NCBI GenBank assembly: GCA_947494705.1
Contig: CANLVN010000003.1
Span: forward strand, 186,001-250,000
Direction: 5' to 3'
Source: an uncultured Erythrobacter sp.
GTDB lineage: Bacteria > Pseudomonadota > Alphaproteobacteria > Sphingomonadales > Sphingomonadaceae
DNA: 64,000 nucleotides
The notes beneath the pieces were generated by a model, which was not told the DNA's origin, did not search any database, and saw only the letters and a list, made by a program, of their open reading frames with translations. Shown in pieces: positions 1 through 8,589 of this stretch (the first letter of the stretch is position 1; each line of letters opens with the position of its first letter). The translations under genes and the position numbers were made by a program.

Positions 1-3000
1 AGTTATCCGACCTCTTGCACCAATCCGATGACCTGTAACAAGCCAACGAGTACGACCGATGCCAACGGCAATGTCACCGATTACACCTACAGCGCGACCC
101 ATGGCGGCCTGACGAAGGTAGAGCTTCCCGCGGACGAGAACGGTGACCGGCCCACGACCGAAATCAGCTACACCACCCACTACGCTCGGAAGCGGAATTC
201 GGGAGGGACGCTGGTTCAGGAAACGAATGGTGTGGTTCTGGCGACAGGCACGCGCCAATGCCGCACGAACGAGACCTGCTACGACACTGCCAATGAGAGG
301 ATGGTCGCGCTTGAGTTTGACAACACGATCTCGGCCAACCTCAATCCGACGCGCCGGGTCATCCGGGCTGGGAACGAGACTTTGCACAATGTGGTCGATC
401 TGACCTACACCCCGCTGGGCAGAATCGCCACGGCTGATGGCCCGGTACTGGGAACGGGCGATACGACTTCTTATCATTACGACCTCGCCGGTCAGGTCAT
501 CGGCGTCATCTCCCCCGACCCCGATGGCGGAGGCTCGCTGGATCGCCTAGCGACCCGTATGACCTACAATCAGGACGGTCAAGTCACGCTCACGGAGAAC
601 GGCTACACCAGCGGTACTGGCCTCAGCGACCTCAATTCCATGACGGTCGATACCGCTGTCGAGACCACCTATGACGAATTCGGGCGTACCGAGACCTCCG
701 CGCAAATTGCGCCCGGAGGCACCACGGTCTACTCGCTCATGCAATATGGCTATGACGCCGCCGGACGCCCGACCTGCACGGCGCTGCGCATGAATGTCAG
801 CAGCACCGCGACCACGCTCCCCACCGATGCCTGCGTCGGCATGACTCCGACATCGGGGAATGAGGACCGCATTTCGATGCGCGTCTATGACGCCGCCGAC
901 CGCGTCACCGAACTCTGGGCCGGCGTCGATACCGATTACCAGCACCAATCCGCCGCCTTGTCCTATAACGGCAACGGCACCGTTGCGTGGGTCGAGGATG
1001 GCGAGGACTTCCGGACCACCTACACCTATGACGACCACGACCGGCTCATCCGCACCCAATTTCCCGACCCGGACAACACGAGCACCTCGCTGTTCTCCGA
1101 TCGCGAAGAGCTCACCTATGACGACAATGGCAATGTCCTGACGCTGCGCACCCGCGCGGGCGAAACCTTCAACTTCGCTTATGACGATCTCAATCGTCTT
1201 ATCGAAAAGGACGTGCCCGCCCGTACGGGGATCGCCACCCACACCCGCGACGTCCACTATGAATACGACCTTCTCGACAGCCTGCTCGAAGCCCGCTTCG
1301 ACAATGCCAGCTTCGGCAGCACCGGCGACCGCATCGCGTTTGCTTATGACGCTCTCGGTCGCCCGGTCACCGCAACGCAAATTATGGACGGCAACATGCG
1401 CGCCATTGGATACCAGTATGACAATGCGGGTAGGCGCACCCGGATCACGCATCCCGACGGCCCCTACTGGACCTACAATTACGACACGCTCAGCCGCCTT
1501 TCGAGCATCGTTGATGATGACAGCATCACCCTGATCACAAATCAGTATGGCGATGCGGGACGCCTCACCGGGCAAACGCGCGAAGGGAGCGCGCCCGACG
1601 AGACCTATACCTATGACGCCGCAAAACGGCTCGACGGCATCGCGCTCGATCACACCAGCAGCAGCTATGACGTCGACCGGGACTACACCTACAATTCCGC
1701 GAGCCAGGCGCAGTCGGAAAGCATCAGCAACCAGCTCTATGTCTGGGACAACCATCCGGGCGGCAGCACCGACGCCGACTACACGCCGGACGGGCTCAAC
1801 CGCTACGAGGATGTAGACGGCACGAGCTTCACCTACGACGCCAACGGCAATCTCACCTCTGACGGCACTACGACCTACACTTACGACACCGAGAACCGCC
1901 TGATCGCTGCCAGCGGGGGCAACACGGCCGATCTGCGCTACGATCCGCTGGGGCGCTTGTACGAGATCGAGGATGGCAGCGCGAATATCGAGCGGCTGCT
2001 TTATGACGGGCAAGACCTGATCCTCGAATATAACGGCACAGGCGCGCGGCTGCGGCGCTATGTGCACGGCGTCGGGGGCGGTGATAATGCGCTGATCCAC
2101 TATGAGGGCGTCAGCACCGGGCGCTCCAACGCTGCCTATCTTTATACTGACCGAATTGGCTCGGTCGTGGCGAGCTTTGTGCGCAGTGGGGCGGTGAGGG
2201 CGATCAACTCCTATGACGAGTTTGGCGTGCCCGGCTTTGCGAGCGGGACGCAGAACAACGGAAGGTTCCGCTACACGGGCCAGATTTATATCCCCGCACT
2301 CGGCCAGTACCACTATAAGGCAAGAGCGTACTCCCCCGGGCTAGGGCGGTTCATGCAGACCGACCCGATTGGGTATGGCGATGGGTTGAACATGTATGCC
2401 TATGTCAGGAACGATCCGGTCAATGCGGTGGATCCGACAGGGTTGTGTTCATGGGTAACGACAACCTGGTGGTGGGTTCCAGAAATTGATGGCAAACCAG
2501 CTCCTGAAAAGGCGTACCCATATGATTGGGAGACTGATTTCCTCGGTTGTAAGTTTGGCGTTCCTGAGGAACGCGGGTTTAATGGCGAAGGAGGTGGGGC
2601 AAACCTAGGAAAGGCCGATGGCGGTACAGCGCCGAGTTCTCCGATTCCTACGATGCTGCCTTGTGTAACCGCTCTCGCGGCTGCCAAGGGCGCAAATGGA
2701 CAACTTTTGCCAGAGCTACAGTTCATAAGTCACACTTCGCAGGTAGGTAATCCATTCGGCCCCAGGCATCCTATCGAATATGGAGTGCTTGGCGGATTCG
2801 ACTCATCTGGCAACCTCATACTCTCCAGTCATTTCTCATCTGGTGATCAGGATTCTGTTGACCGAAAGTTGATTCAAGGAAACAGAAGGGCATTCGAAAG
2901 AGCCTATGGTATTCCCGCAACTGTTTTCTTTCATACACATCCAAATCTTGGTCCGCCAAGTCCAGTTAGCTCCGGAGATGTGCGTTTCGCAAATGACAGT

Positions 3001-3060
3001 GGGCTTACGACTGTTGCAATTGATAAAGCACAAAACTTAAGTTGTACTACAGGGAGTTGA
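1..3060 (+). CDS. Rhs/YD-repeat polymorphic toxin with JAMM-like C-terminal tip (5' end outside window)
   Basis: The frame is open from base 1, so the start lies upstream. The visible protein is packed with YD-type repeats (YTYD, YDDLNR, YDALGR and similar) and ends its core with the Rhs-associated signature YHYKARAYSPGLGRFMQTDP followed by NMYAYVRNDPVNAVDPTGL, near base 2440. Rhs shells encapsulate and deliver a variable C-terminal toxin after this point. The roughly 205-residue tip is lower in GC and unrelated to the core. It contains E in PIEYGVLGG (codon 2776), HTHP (codons 2932-2943) and SSGD (2968-2979), which fits the JAMM/JAB pattern E...HxHP...SxxD seen in Prok-JAB and DUF4329-type effectors. 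Metal-dependent peptidase activity is inferred. Secretion route is not visible; the next gene may encode its partner. Confidence 0.88.
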   Translation, partial: SYPTSCTNPMTCNKPTSTTDANGNVTDYTYSATHGGLTKVELPADENGDRPTTEISYTTHYARKRNSGGTLVQETNGVVLATGTRQCRTNETCYDTANERMVALEFDNTISANLNPTRRVIRAGNETLHNVVDLTYTPLGRIATADGPVLGTGDTTSYHYDLAGQVIGVISPDPDGGGSLDRLATRMTYNQDGQVTLTENGYTSGTGLSDLNSMTVDTAVETTYDEFGRTETSAQIAPGGTTVYSLMQYGYDAAGRPTCTALRMNVSSTATTLPTDACVGMTPTSGNEDRISMRVYDAADRVTELWAGVDTDYQHQSAALSYNGNGTVAWVEDGEDFRTTYTYDDHDRLIRTQFPDPDNTSTSLFSDREELTYDDNGNVLTLRTRAGETFNFAYDDLNRLIEKDVPARTGIATHTRDVHYEYDLLDSLLEARFDNASFGSTGDRIAFAYDALGRPVTATQIMDGNMRAIGYQYDNAGRRTRITHPDGPYWTYNYDTLSRLSSIVDDDSITLITNQYGDAGRLTGQTREGSAPDETYTYDAAKRLDGIALDHTSSSYDVDRDYTYNSASQAQSESISNQLYVWDNHPGGSTDADYTPDGLNRYEDVDGTSFTYDANGNLTSDGTTTYTYDTENRLIAASGGNTADLRYDPLGRLYEIEDGSANIERLLYDGQDLILEYNGTGARLRRYVHGVGGGDNALIHYEGVSTGRSNAAYLYTDRIGSVVASFVRSGAVRAINSYDEFGVPGFASGTQNNGRFRYTGQIYIPALGQYHYKARAYSPGLGRFMQTDPIGYGDGLNMYAYVRNDPVNAVDPTGLCSWVTTTWWWVPEIDGKPAPEKAYPYDWETDFLGCKFGVPEERGFNGEGGGANLGKADGGTAPSSPIPTMLPCVTALAAAKGANGQLLPELQFISHTSQVGNPFGPRHPIEYGVLGGFDSSGNLILSSHFSSGDQDSVDRKLIQGNRRAFERAYGIPATVFFHTHPNLGPPSPVSSGDVRFANDSGLTTVAIDKAQNLSCTTGS
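400..2130 (+). repeat. YD-repeat block of the Rhs shell
   Basis: Degenerate tandem units of about 20 codons encode YxYDxxGRL-like motifs (for example YHYDLAGQV, YGYDAAGRP, YTYDDHDRL, YEYDLLDSL, YTYDTENRL). They build the beta-strand cocoon typical of Rhs/Tc-toxin shells. Unit boundaries are approximate. Confidence 0.8.
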
Positions 3061-3064
3061 TACC

Positions 3065-3457
3065 ATGCGGGCACAGTTTTTAATCGTTGGAATGGTTTTC
3101 ATTGCATCCTGCTCGGAGCCGTGCGACGACGCGGCTGGAAAGGCTGTCGAGCCTGATATGCTTTTGGCAAATCTAAGCGCCAAGGACGTCCTAGATCAGT
3201 GTCGAATAAATGCCCAGCCTGTTGATGGATATGAATTCATATCGATGGACCAAGCAAAGATTTTCCTTCAGGCTAGGTACCGCGGTGAGCGTTTAACGGC
3301 CCACCTATTGCCAAACAAAGTATACTGTTCATTGCGAAAAAGTGAGCAGGATAGGCGCTGCTTCAGAATATTTCCACTATTGGCAGAACCGGGAGGAATG
3401 CTGAATTTTTGCATACGAGGAGATGACACGGTGGAGTCTTTCGACCTCTCTGAGTGA
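3065..3457 (+). CDS. small Cys-rich lipoprotein, candidate Rhs partner/immunity protein
   Basis: This 130-residue protein starts five bases after the Rhs stop, with AGGGAG about nine bases upstream. The N-terminus MRAQFLIVGMVFIASC is a lipoprotein signal with lipobox IASC, so the mature protein should be anchored in an envelope membrane. Several further Cys residues follow (SEPCDD, LDQCRI, VYCSLRK, RRCFRI, NFCIRG). I recognise no family. Small genes directly behind Rhs tips are often cognate immunity genes, and a lipoprotein would protect the periplasm; that role is inferred from position only. Base composition is AT-richer than the Rhs core and matches the Rhs tip, which suggests they were acquired together. 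Confidence 0.7.
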   Translation: MRAQFLIVGMVFIASCSEPCDDAAGKAVEPDMLLANLSAKDVLDQCRINAQPVDGYEFISMDQAKIFLQARYRGERLTAHLLPNKVYCSLRKSEQDRRCFRIFPLLAEPGGMLNFCIRGDDTVESFDLSE

Positions 3458-3545
3458 ATGCTGTGTCGGAGTTTGCCACACTAGATTTTCCCCGCTCAAT
3501 GATCACATGCGCTAACCGCGACGGCGCAGTACAGGCTGGCATGCG

Positions 3546-3926
3546 CTATTCGCTGTGCCGAAAAGAGGCCTGCGCGTAAGGATTGTAGTCTGATGGCTCC
3601 AGCGGCGCTCGATTTGGTTGTGAGGGCATTACTGCGATTGTAGCATTTGAGTAATGCGAGTCGCCGATACTCACTCCGAGAAACATGGCGGCCATCACCG
3701 GCGCGCTGAGAAGGACCGCACAGCCGATAACTATGCGACCGCCTCGCTGCACTAGTAATCGCCCAGACATTAGGCCAACGCCAAGCAGCGCCACCGCGAG
3801 CACGCAAAGCATTGTCACAACCTCGCTAAACAGCACCGCGTCAATCCAGCGCGCCCCGGCACCGAAACTGCTCTTGCCATCCGCATCAAACAGGCTCGCC
3901 TGCAAACTGAGAAGACGCACTATCAC
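3546..3926 (-). CDS. virB2: VirB2/TrbC-family type IV secretion pilin
   Basis: The 126-residue protein has two hydrophobic segments (about residues 32-53 and 64-85) separated by the short basic loop SGRLLVQRGGR, the arrangement of TrbC/VirB2 pilins. The GLMSGRL...RGGRIVIGCAVL stretch resembles sphingomonad VirB2. A GTG start overlaps the virB11 stop (GTGA), so it is the last cistron of the T4SS operon. A polar extension after the second helix (SQPNRAPLEPSDYNPYAQ) is longer than usual. No clear cleavable signal peptide is visible. Its place after virB11 rather than ahead of virB3/virB4 differs from the Agrobacterium order. Confidence 0.75.
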   Translation of the reverse strand: MIVRLLSLQASLFDADGKSSFGAGARWIDAVLFSEVVTMLCVLAVALLGVGLMSGRLLVQRGGRIVIGCAVLLSAPVMAAMFLGVSIGDSHYSNATIAVMPSQPNRAPLEPSDYNPYAQASFRHSE

Positions 3927-4912
3927 TCTGCCACCAGAATCTGCGCGACCCGCCGCTTGCCGCCGCGCCGCTCAAGCTGCACGAACACATCGACGCTCTG
4001 GCGCACATAGTGCCGCACATCCTCGCGAGAGAGTTTTGATCCGGCTTGCAGGACCAGCAAAGCAAGCTGCTCAATCGCGCGGGCGGGGGTGTCAGCATGG
4101 ATGGTGGTCATCGAACCCGGATGCCCGGTGTTGACCGCGCGCAGGAACGTAAACGCCTCCACCCCACGCAGCTCCCCCAGAATGATCCGATCAGGCCGCA
4201 TGCGCAGCGCCGCGATGAGCAAGTCTTCAGCGGTGATTCGCGCTTCACTTAATTCTCCGCGCGCTGCGATCAGCCCGACCGCGTTTTCGTGGGCTAGGTG
4301 AAGCTCGGCAGTGTCTTCGATCAGTACGAGACGTTCTTCGCGCGGGATTTCAGCGAGGAGCGAGTTGAGGAAGGTCGTCTTGCCGGTAGAGGTGCCGCCT
4401 GCAACCAGAATGTTACGCCGCTCAAGCACCGAGTGCCGTAAAACTTCTGCCGCCTCTCGCCCACCAAGCGAATGAAAGCTCCGCTCACCCGTCGGCTCAT
4501 CGTCGCCCGCAACCGCCTCATCAAACGCCCCCGCCTCTTCCCAGTCCCCCAGCGCCAGATTGGTGGAGACATGCTTGCGGATGGCATAGGCATAGCCAAT
4601 GCGGGTCGCTGGCGGCGCAGCAACCTGCACGCGTGATCCGTCGGGCAGGGTCGCGGCGAGCAGCGGCTGCGCGCGGCTGATTCCCTGCGAAGAATGCGCC
4701 GCGATCTGGCGCGCAAGCCGTTCGAGCAGGCGCAGGTCTAGGTTCGGTTCGGCAATCCGCTCGATCCCCCCACCAATGCTTTCGACCCAAAGCTCTCCGG
4801 GCCGGTTGATCCAGATATCGGTCACATCTTTGCGCGCCAGCACCGGAGCCAAGGGTGCAAGGAAGCTGCCGAGATAATACCCCGCCTCGGTCGCTGGCGC
4901 TTCAGGGCTCAC
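3923..4912 (-). CDS. virB11: VirB11/TrbB-type hexameric secretion ATPase
   Basis: The 329-residue traffic ATPase drives pilus assembly and substrate transfer at the inner face of the inner membrane. It has an N-terminal domain with WINRPGELWVE, Walker A GGTSTGKTT near residue 170, the Asp box LVLIEDTAEL, Walker B DRIILGELRGVEAF and the His box NTGHPGSMTTIHA. All expected catalytic motifs are present and the length is normal. The GTG start overlaps the virB10 stop by four bases and the stop overlaps the virB2 start, so translation is probably coupled. The gene looks intact even though the operon is broken upstream. Confidence 0.95.
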   Translation of the reverse strand: MSPEAPATEAGYYLGSFLAPLAPVLARKDVTDIWINRPGELWVESIGGGIERIAEPNLDLRLLERLARQIAAHSSQGISRAQPLLAATLPDGSRVQVAAPPATRIGYAYAIRKHVSTNLALGDWEEAGAFDEAVAGDDEPTGERSFHSLGGREAAEVLRHSVLERRNILVAGGTSTGKTTFLNSLLAEIPREERLVLIEDTAELHLAHENAVGLIAARGELSEARITAEDLLIAALRMRPDRIILGELRGVEAFTFLRAVNTGHPGSMTTIHADTPARAIEQLALLVLQAGSKLSREDVRHYVRQSVDVFVQLERRGGKRRVAQILVAE

Positions 4913-5958
4913 GGATCGACACTCGAAAAATCAAGATCGCGCGCAACAAAGACTGAGACGCTAGTGCCGTGCTTTACCTTGAGCGTGGGCTGGATCGACT
5001 GGGTGTCTGCGACCTGCACATTCTGGGTGCTGCCGGGCAGTGCGACGATCACGCCATCAGTTGCCTGATTGACCGCGAGCCCGACCCCGACATCGAGCAC
5101 CGAGTTCAAAAGCGCACCGCCGAAACGCTGCCAGAACTTGCCATCGACATCGCCCTCGATACCTGCCCGTCCAAGTGGATCGGACGAAGGGGAGTCGAGC
5201 GCGATGGTCACGCCATCTGGGCGGATCAGACGGGTCCACTGAACCAGTGCACGCTTCTGCCCAGGCTGAAGATTGGCCTCATACTGGCCGTATAGGCGGC
5301 TGCCGCGCGGTACGAGCACGCGTGTGCCATCAAAACTCGAGACATCGCGCTGGATCAGCGCACGCACGCCTCCGGCGCGGGTGGAATCAAGTGCGGTCTC
5401 CAGGACAGCAGGGATAACTGTGCCTTGTGGAATCGTGCGCGAGGGGTTGCGCAAGCGACGCGCTGAGACGCGGGCGTCGGCTTCGGTCTCGCGCGGCCGC
5501 GCCCCTGTCGGTTCAGCGCGTTGTGGGGCCTCGTAAACAATCTGCGGCCCATGGGGCCGTTGCGGTTCAGGTGGCGGCACGGGTTCGGGTTGAAGCGGCT
5601 GCGCGGGGAGGGTGGGCGCAGGAGACACAATGCGCGGCACAAATGGCGGCTCGATGCGCAGCACTGCGGGCGCCAGTGCTTCGTCCGGGGGCATTCGGGA
5701 GCGCGTTGTGGTCTGAAGTCGGGGCGGAGTTTGCAACGGCGCCGGCGAAGCAATCTGCGCGCCACTGCGCCCTTCAGGCGCGAAGACCGAAGGCACTTCA
5801 GCAGCATCCTCCGACGCACTGAGCGCAGAATAGATCATGAAGCCGCCCACTGCGAGAACCCCGGCAAAGACAATTGCGCCCCAATTGCCGGGATTGCTTG
5901 TCGCTATGACGGGGCGGACGTCCTGCACGCCGCCAGCAGAAGCCACCGACTCGTTCAT
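4909..5958 (-). CDS. virB10: VirB10/TrbI-type T4SS core channel protein
   Basis: The 349-residue protein has a short cytoplasmic N-terminus, one transmembrane helix (about residues 27-47, WGAIVFAGVLAVGGFMIYSAL), a long Pro-rich periplasmic stretch (about 75-150) and a C-terminal TrbI/VirB10 domain. That domain starts around IPQGTVIPAVLETALDS and includes the RGSRLYGQYEA, QWTRLIRPDG and DPLGRAGIEGDVD motifs. VirB10 spans both membranes and gates the channel with VirB7 and VirB9. The start ATG overlaps the stop of virB9 and the stop overlaps virB11, each by four bases. Confidence 0.93.
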   Translation of the reverse strand: MNESVASAGGVQDVRPVIATSNPGNWGAIVFAGVLAVGGFMIYSALSASEDAAEVPSVFAPEGRSGAQIASPAPLQTPPRLQTTTRSRMPPDEALAPAVLRIEPPFVPRIVSPAPTLPAQPLQPEPVPPPEPQRPHGPQIVYEAPQRAEPTGARPRETEADARVSARRLRNPSRTIPQGTVIPAVLETALDSTRAGGVRALIQRDVSSFDGTRVLVPRGSRLYGQYEANLQPGQKRALVQWTRLIRPDGVTIALDSPSSDPLGRAGIEGDVDGKFWQRFGGALLNSVLDVGVGLAVNQATDGVIVALPGSTQNVQVADTQSIQPTLKVKHGTSVSVFVARDLDFSSVDP

Positions 5959-6665
5959 TGCGCCTCATCCTGTTCGCTATTGCGCCTTGCGGTCGCATTT
6001 TCGCGGTCAATACGGAACACCAGTTCTTGATGCACACGGTCGATCACAAAGACGTCGCCGCGCATATAGCCGTCGACCACCTCTTCATCGCCCGTCGGCC
6101 CCACTGCGAATACAGCTGGCAGAGCCTGATCCGGTGCATAGGTAATAATGGTCTTCTCGCCATTGTCGCGCACCGATACCGGACGGACTTCGTGATCCCC
6201 GCGCAGGCGATAAGACCAGGTGAGATCGGTTACGGGCTCGAGGTCTGATTGGGGGCCTTGGCCGGTTACCGAAACCGGGTCGGTATATTCGAGACGGACG
6301 AGATAGGCGGCCATAAGGCCGAGCCCGATCTCAAGTGCGAATTCATAGGTGCGACCATCGGTCTCGACAATCAGTGTCGCGGGCGCAGCGCCCTCGCCTG
6401 CCGTTACCTGAAAGCTGTCGCGTTCCGCCGAGACACTCACGTCCCACACCTGGCTCCCCGAAAGCGAGGCCCGCTTGATCGCTTCGCCGGGCTCAAGCAT
6501 GACGGTGAGGGTGGTCTCCGGAAGCGCTGTTAGTACGATAGGCTGGCCCAAAGACCACCGCACCGTCTGGATCCTGGGAGACTCTTTACCCGGCGTCGGA
6601 AAGGTCTGAGCCGAGACGCTGCTGGCACTCAAGATCGCGGCAAGACCAATCAACCCCCTCATCAT
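5955..6665 (-). CDS. virB9: VirB9/TrbG/CagX-type outer-membrane core protein
   Basis: The 236-residue exported protein has a signal peptide (cleavage probably after SSVSAQ). The N-terminal half contains SGSQVWDVSVSAERDSFQV, and the C-terminal CagX domain contains DLTWSYRLRGDHEVRPVSVRDNGEKT and VDGYMRGDVFVIDRVHQELVFRI, typical of VirB9. It forms the outer-membrane ring with VirB10 and VirB7. No VirB7 lipoprotein is recognisable in the operon. Two consecutive ATG codons occur at the start (6665 and 6662); the first overlaps the end of virB8. Confidence 0.92.
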   Translation of the reverse strand: MMRGLIGLAAILSASSVSAQTFPTPGKESPRIQTVRWSLGQPIVLTALPETTLTVMLEPGEAIKRASLSGSQVWDVSVSAERDSFQVTAGEGAAPATLIVETDGRTYEFALEIGLGLMAAYLVRLEYTDPVSVTGQGPQSDLEPVTDLTWSYRLRGDHEVRPVSVRDNGEKTIITYAPDQALPAVFAVGPTGDEEVVDGYMRGDVFVIDRVHQELVFRIDRENATARRNSEQDEAQ

Positions 6666-7402
6666 GGCGCCTCTCTGACACGCTGCTGATTGGGAAGGCT
6701 GACGCCGTTGACGATGCCCTCTTCGGGCAAGGTTTCGGCGTCACGGCGATAGCTTGTTACCTGAAAGCCGAGCGGATTCACATAGCGGTCAGCCTCGCTC
6801 ATCGCCGCCGAGGTGAATTGATAGCTGACGATTGCGACCCAATATTGCGGGGGCTGAGGGTTGGCTCCCTGATCGGTCCGCGTTGTCGTAAACCGAACCA
6901 TGGCCCGGCCCTCAGCAAGTCTTGAGACGCTTCTGATCTCGGTCTGGATCGTGGCACCAGCGGGCAGATAGGTCAGCGGAGATTCCGGGCTGCCGGCTGC
7001 CATCTGGTTCTGATAGCGTTCGGCAACCCGGCGCTCGGACAAGAGCGAGACCTTGCGATAATCATCTTGGACTGTGTCGAAGGTGAAGCTTTCGCGCGCG
7101 ATGACATATTGCACGAGGAAAGAGCGCGTGAGCGCTGCATCAGGTGCAATGACTTGCGCGTTGAGCGGAGCGAGGGTTTCGACGTTGCCGGTCTGGCGGT
7201 CGACCAGGAGCGTATAGGGTTCGACCGTCTTGAGTGGGATCAGGAATACCAGTGCCAGCGCTTCCAGCACCGCGATGATGGCTGCTGCAATGGCCACAAA
7301 CCAGGCGCGGCGGTTGGACCGCTCGAGGTTCTGGGTAACGCTCGTTGCCCAGCTTTCGGCAACGGGCAGGTCGGAAAGATCGAGATCGGGTTCAAGGCTC
7401 AT
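6662..7402 (-). CDS. virB8: VirB8-type inner-membrane assembly protein
   Basis: The 246-residue bitopic protein has a cytoplasmic N-terminus, one transmembrane helix (about residues 35-57, WFVAIAAAIIAVLEALALVFLI) and a periplasmic NTF2-like domain. The helix is followed by the VirB8 signature KTVEPYTLLVDRQTGNVETL; later motifs include VIARESFTF, RRVAERYQNQM and the C-terminal NPLGFQVTSYRRDAE. VirB8 nucleates assembly of the secretion complex. The gene overlaps virB6 and virB9 by four bases on either side, so it is part of one coupled operon. Confidence 0.93.
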   Translation of the reverse strand: MSLEPDLDLSDLPVAESWATSVTQNLERSNRRAWFVAIAAAIIAVLEALALVFLIPLKTVEPYTLLVDRQTGNVETLAPLNAQVIAPDAALTRSFLVQYVIARESFTFDTVQDDYRKVSLLSERRVAERYQNQMAAGSPESPLTYLPAGATIQTEIRSVSRLAEGRAMVRFTTTRTDQGANPQPPQYWVAIVSYQFTSAAMSEADRYVNPLGFQVTSYRRDAETLPEEGIVNGVSLPNQQRVREAP

Positions 7403-8589
7403 GATTGCTGATCCCGCATGCGGGCTGCGCGCGAGGTGCGCAAGCTCGAGCGACGAAACGAGCTACCGAGCTTTGGCGGCTGCCCGGCACTCTTGTCTGC
7501 ACTTTGCAGACTCGTTTGGACAGTATTTGTCTGTCGCTCAAAGTGCGGGCTCGTCAATTGCCGTTCGCGCCGGATCGAGCTTTCGACCGAATTGCTGATC
7601 CGTTCCGCGCGGAGGATTACAGGTTCGCTGCGTGGCTGCTCGATGGTAGCCGGTTGGCTCCGGTCCCAAAGAGGCCGCAGCGGTTCGGGAATGTCAGGCA
7701 AGGTCAGCCAACCGCGATAGAAGACAACCTTGGCAAGCAGCCACAGCATTGCGAGTTGAACAATGGTAAAGGCGAGCATGATTGCGAGTAATTCGGTCGG
7801 AGCCGCCGGGGTCGCATAGCCAAGACTGCGCACTCGCAAGGCATCGGCGAGCCAGGGCTCGATAATGGCAAGCTCGACAGCGAGAGCCAGCGTGGTGCCA
7901 ATCGAGCCGACAATCGTGAACGCAAGCCCTTTGAGCCAGCCTGCAAATATCCCGCGCGACTGGGTGAAGAGCCAGAGGCCAGCGGCAACGGGCGCCAGTG
8001 CCAGCAATAGCCCCGCACCAATGCGCAAAAGCCCAAGTGTGCCGATGATGCTGGCAATATAGAGAATGCGCGCGCTCCCAAAGCCGGTATCGTCTTCAAT
8101 CGCCGCCGCCCGGAATGTGCTGCCCGAGTCCTCCCCTTCGACAAGCGCGGCGGCATTGCGGCCAGAGCCAACCGTCGTGAGCGTTACAACCGCATTGTCA
8201 GCAGCCTGCAAGCGGTAGGCAAAGTCTGCCGCGCGTCCATTACCGCTGCTCGACTGCACGACATTGGCGATCTCAGCAGGGCCTTTGAGAGTGACATCGT
8301 AGATGACAGTTCGAAAGGCAGGCCAGGAGAAGGCGAGAGTAAGCACGATCCCGATCTTGAGAACACCGAACACCGCATCGCGTGCGTGTGGCGATGGTCC
8401 AAACATGAGGCGGATGCCGAACAGGGCGATAAATAGGGTGAGCAGGCTGGTCACCAGGATCGAGGCGGCCGAGCCCGGTGACCCGAGGGCCTGGTAGCCA
8501 TAGCTGCCGATCAACTGCGCCTGACAATCGATATGAGCGAGGGTGCGCCTCAGAAACTCCTCACCAGTGATGATAGGAGGACAGGCCAT
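7399..8589 (-). CDS. virB6: VirB6/TrbL-type polytopic inner-membrane protein
   Basis: The 396-residue protein has about six hydrophobic helices, including SILVTSLLTLFIALFGIRLMF, IGIVLTLAFSWPAFRTVIY, IASIIGTLGLLRIGAGLLLALAPVAAGL and LLAIMLAFTIVQLAMLWLLAKV. This matches the TrbL/VirB6 family, which forms part of the inner-membrane translocation path. The C-terminal 110 residues are polar, basic and low in complexity. Its ATG overlaps the virB4 stop (TAATG). A virB5 gene would often lie between virB4 and virB6 and is absent here. Confidence 0.9.
   Translation of the reverse strand: MACPPIITGEEFLRRTLAHIDCQAQLIGSYGYQALGSPGSAASILVTSLLTLFIALFGIRLMFGPSPHARDAVFGVLKIGIVLTLAFSWPAFRTVIYDVTLKGPAEIANVVQSSSGNGRAADFAYRLQAADNAVVTLTTVGSGRNAAALVEGEDSGSTFRAAAIEDDTGFGSARILYIASIIGTLGLLRIGAGLLLALAPVAAGLWLFTQSRGIFAGWLKGLAFTIVGSIGTTLALAVELAIIEPWLADALRVRSLGYATPAAPTELLAIMLAFTIVQLAMLWLLAKVVFYRGWLTLPDIPEPLRPLWDRSQPATIEQPRSEPVILRAERISNSVESSIRRERQLTSPHFERQTNTVQTSLQSADKSAGQPPKLGSSFRRSSLRTSRAARMRDQQS

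Noticed and set aside
547-2313. 588-codon ORF antisense to the Rhs gene
   Set aside because: It mirrors the Rhs repeats on the opposite strand; its repetitive Val/Ile/Gly/Arg-rich translation has no domain character, while the plus strand encodes a clear Rhs shell.
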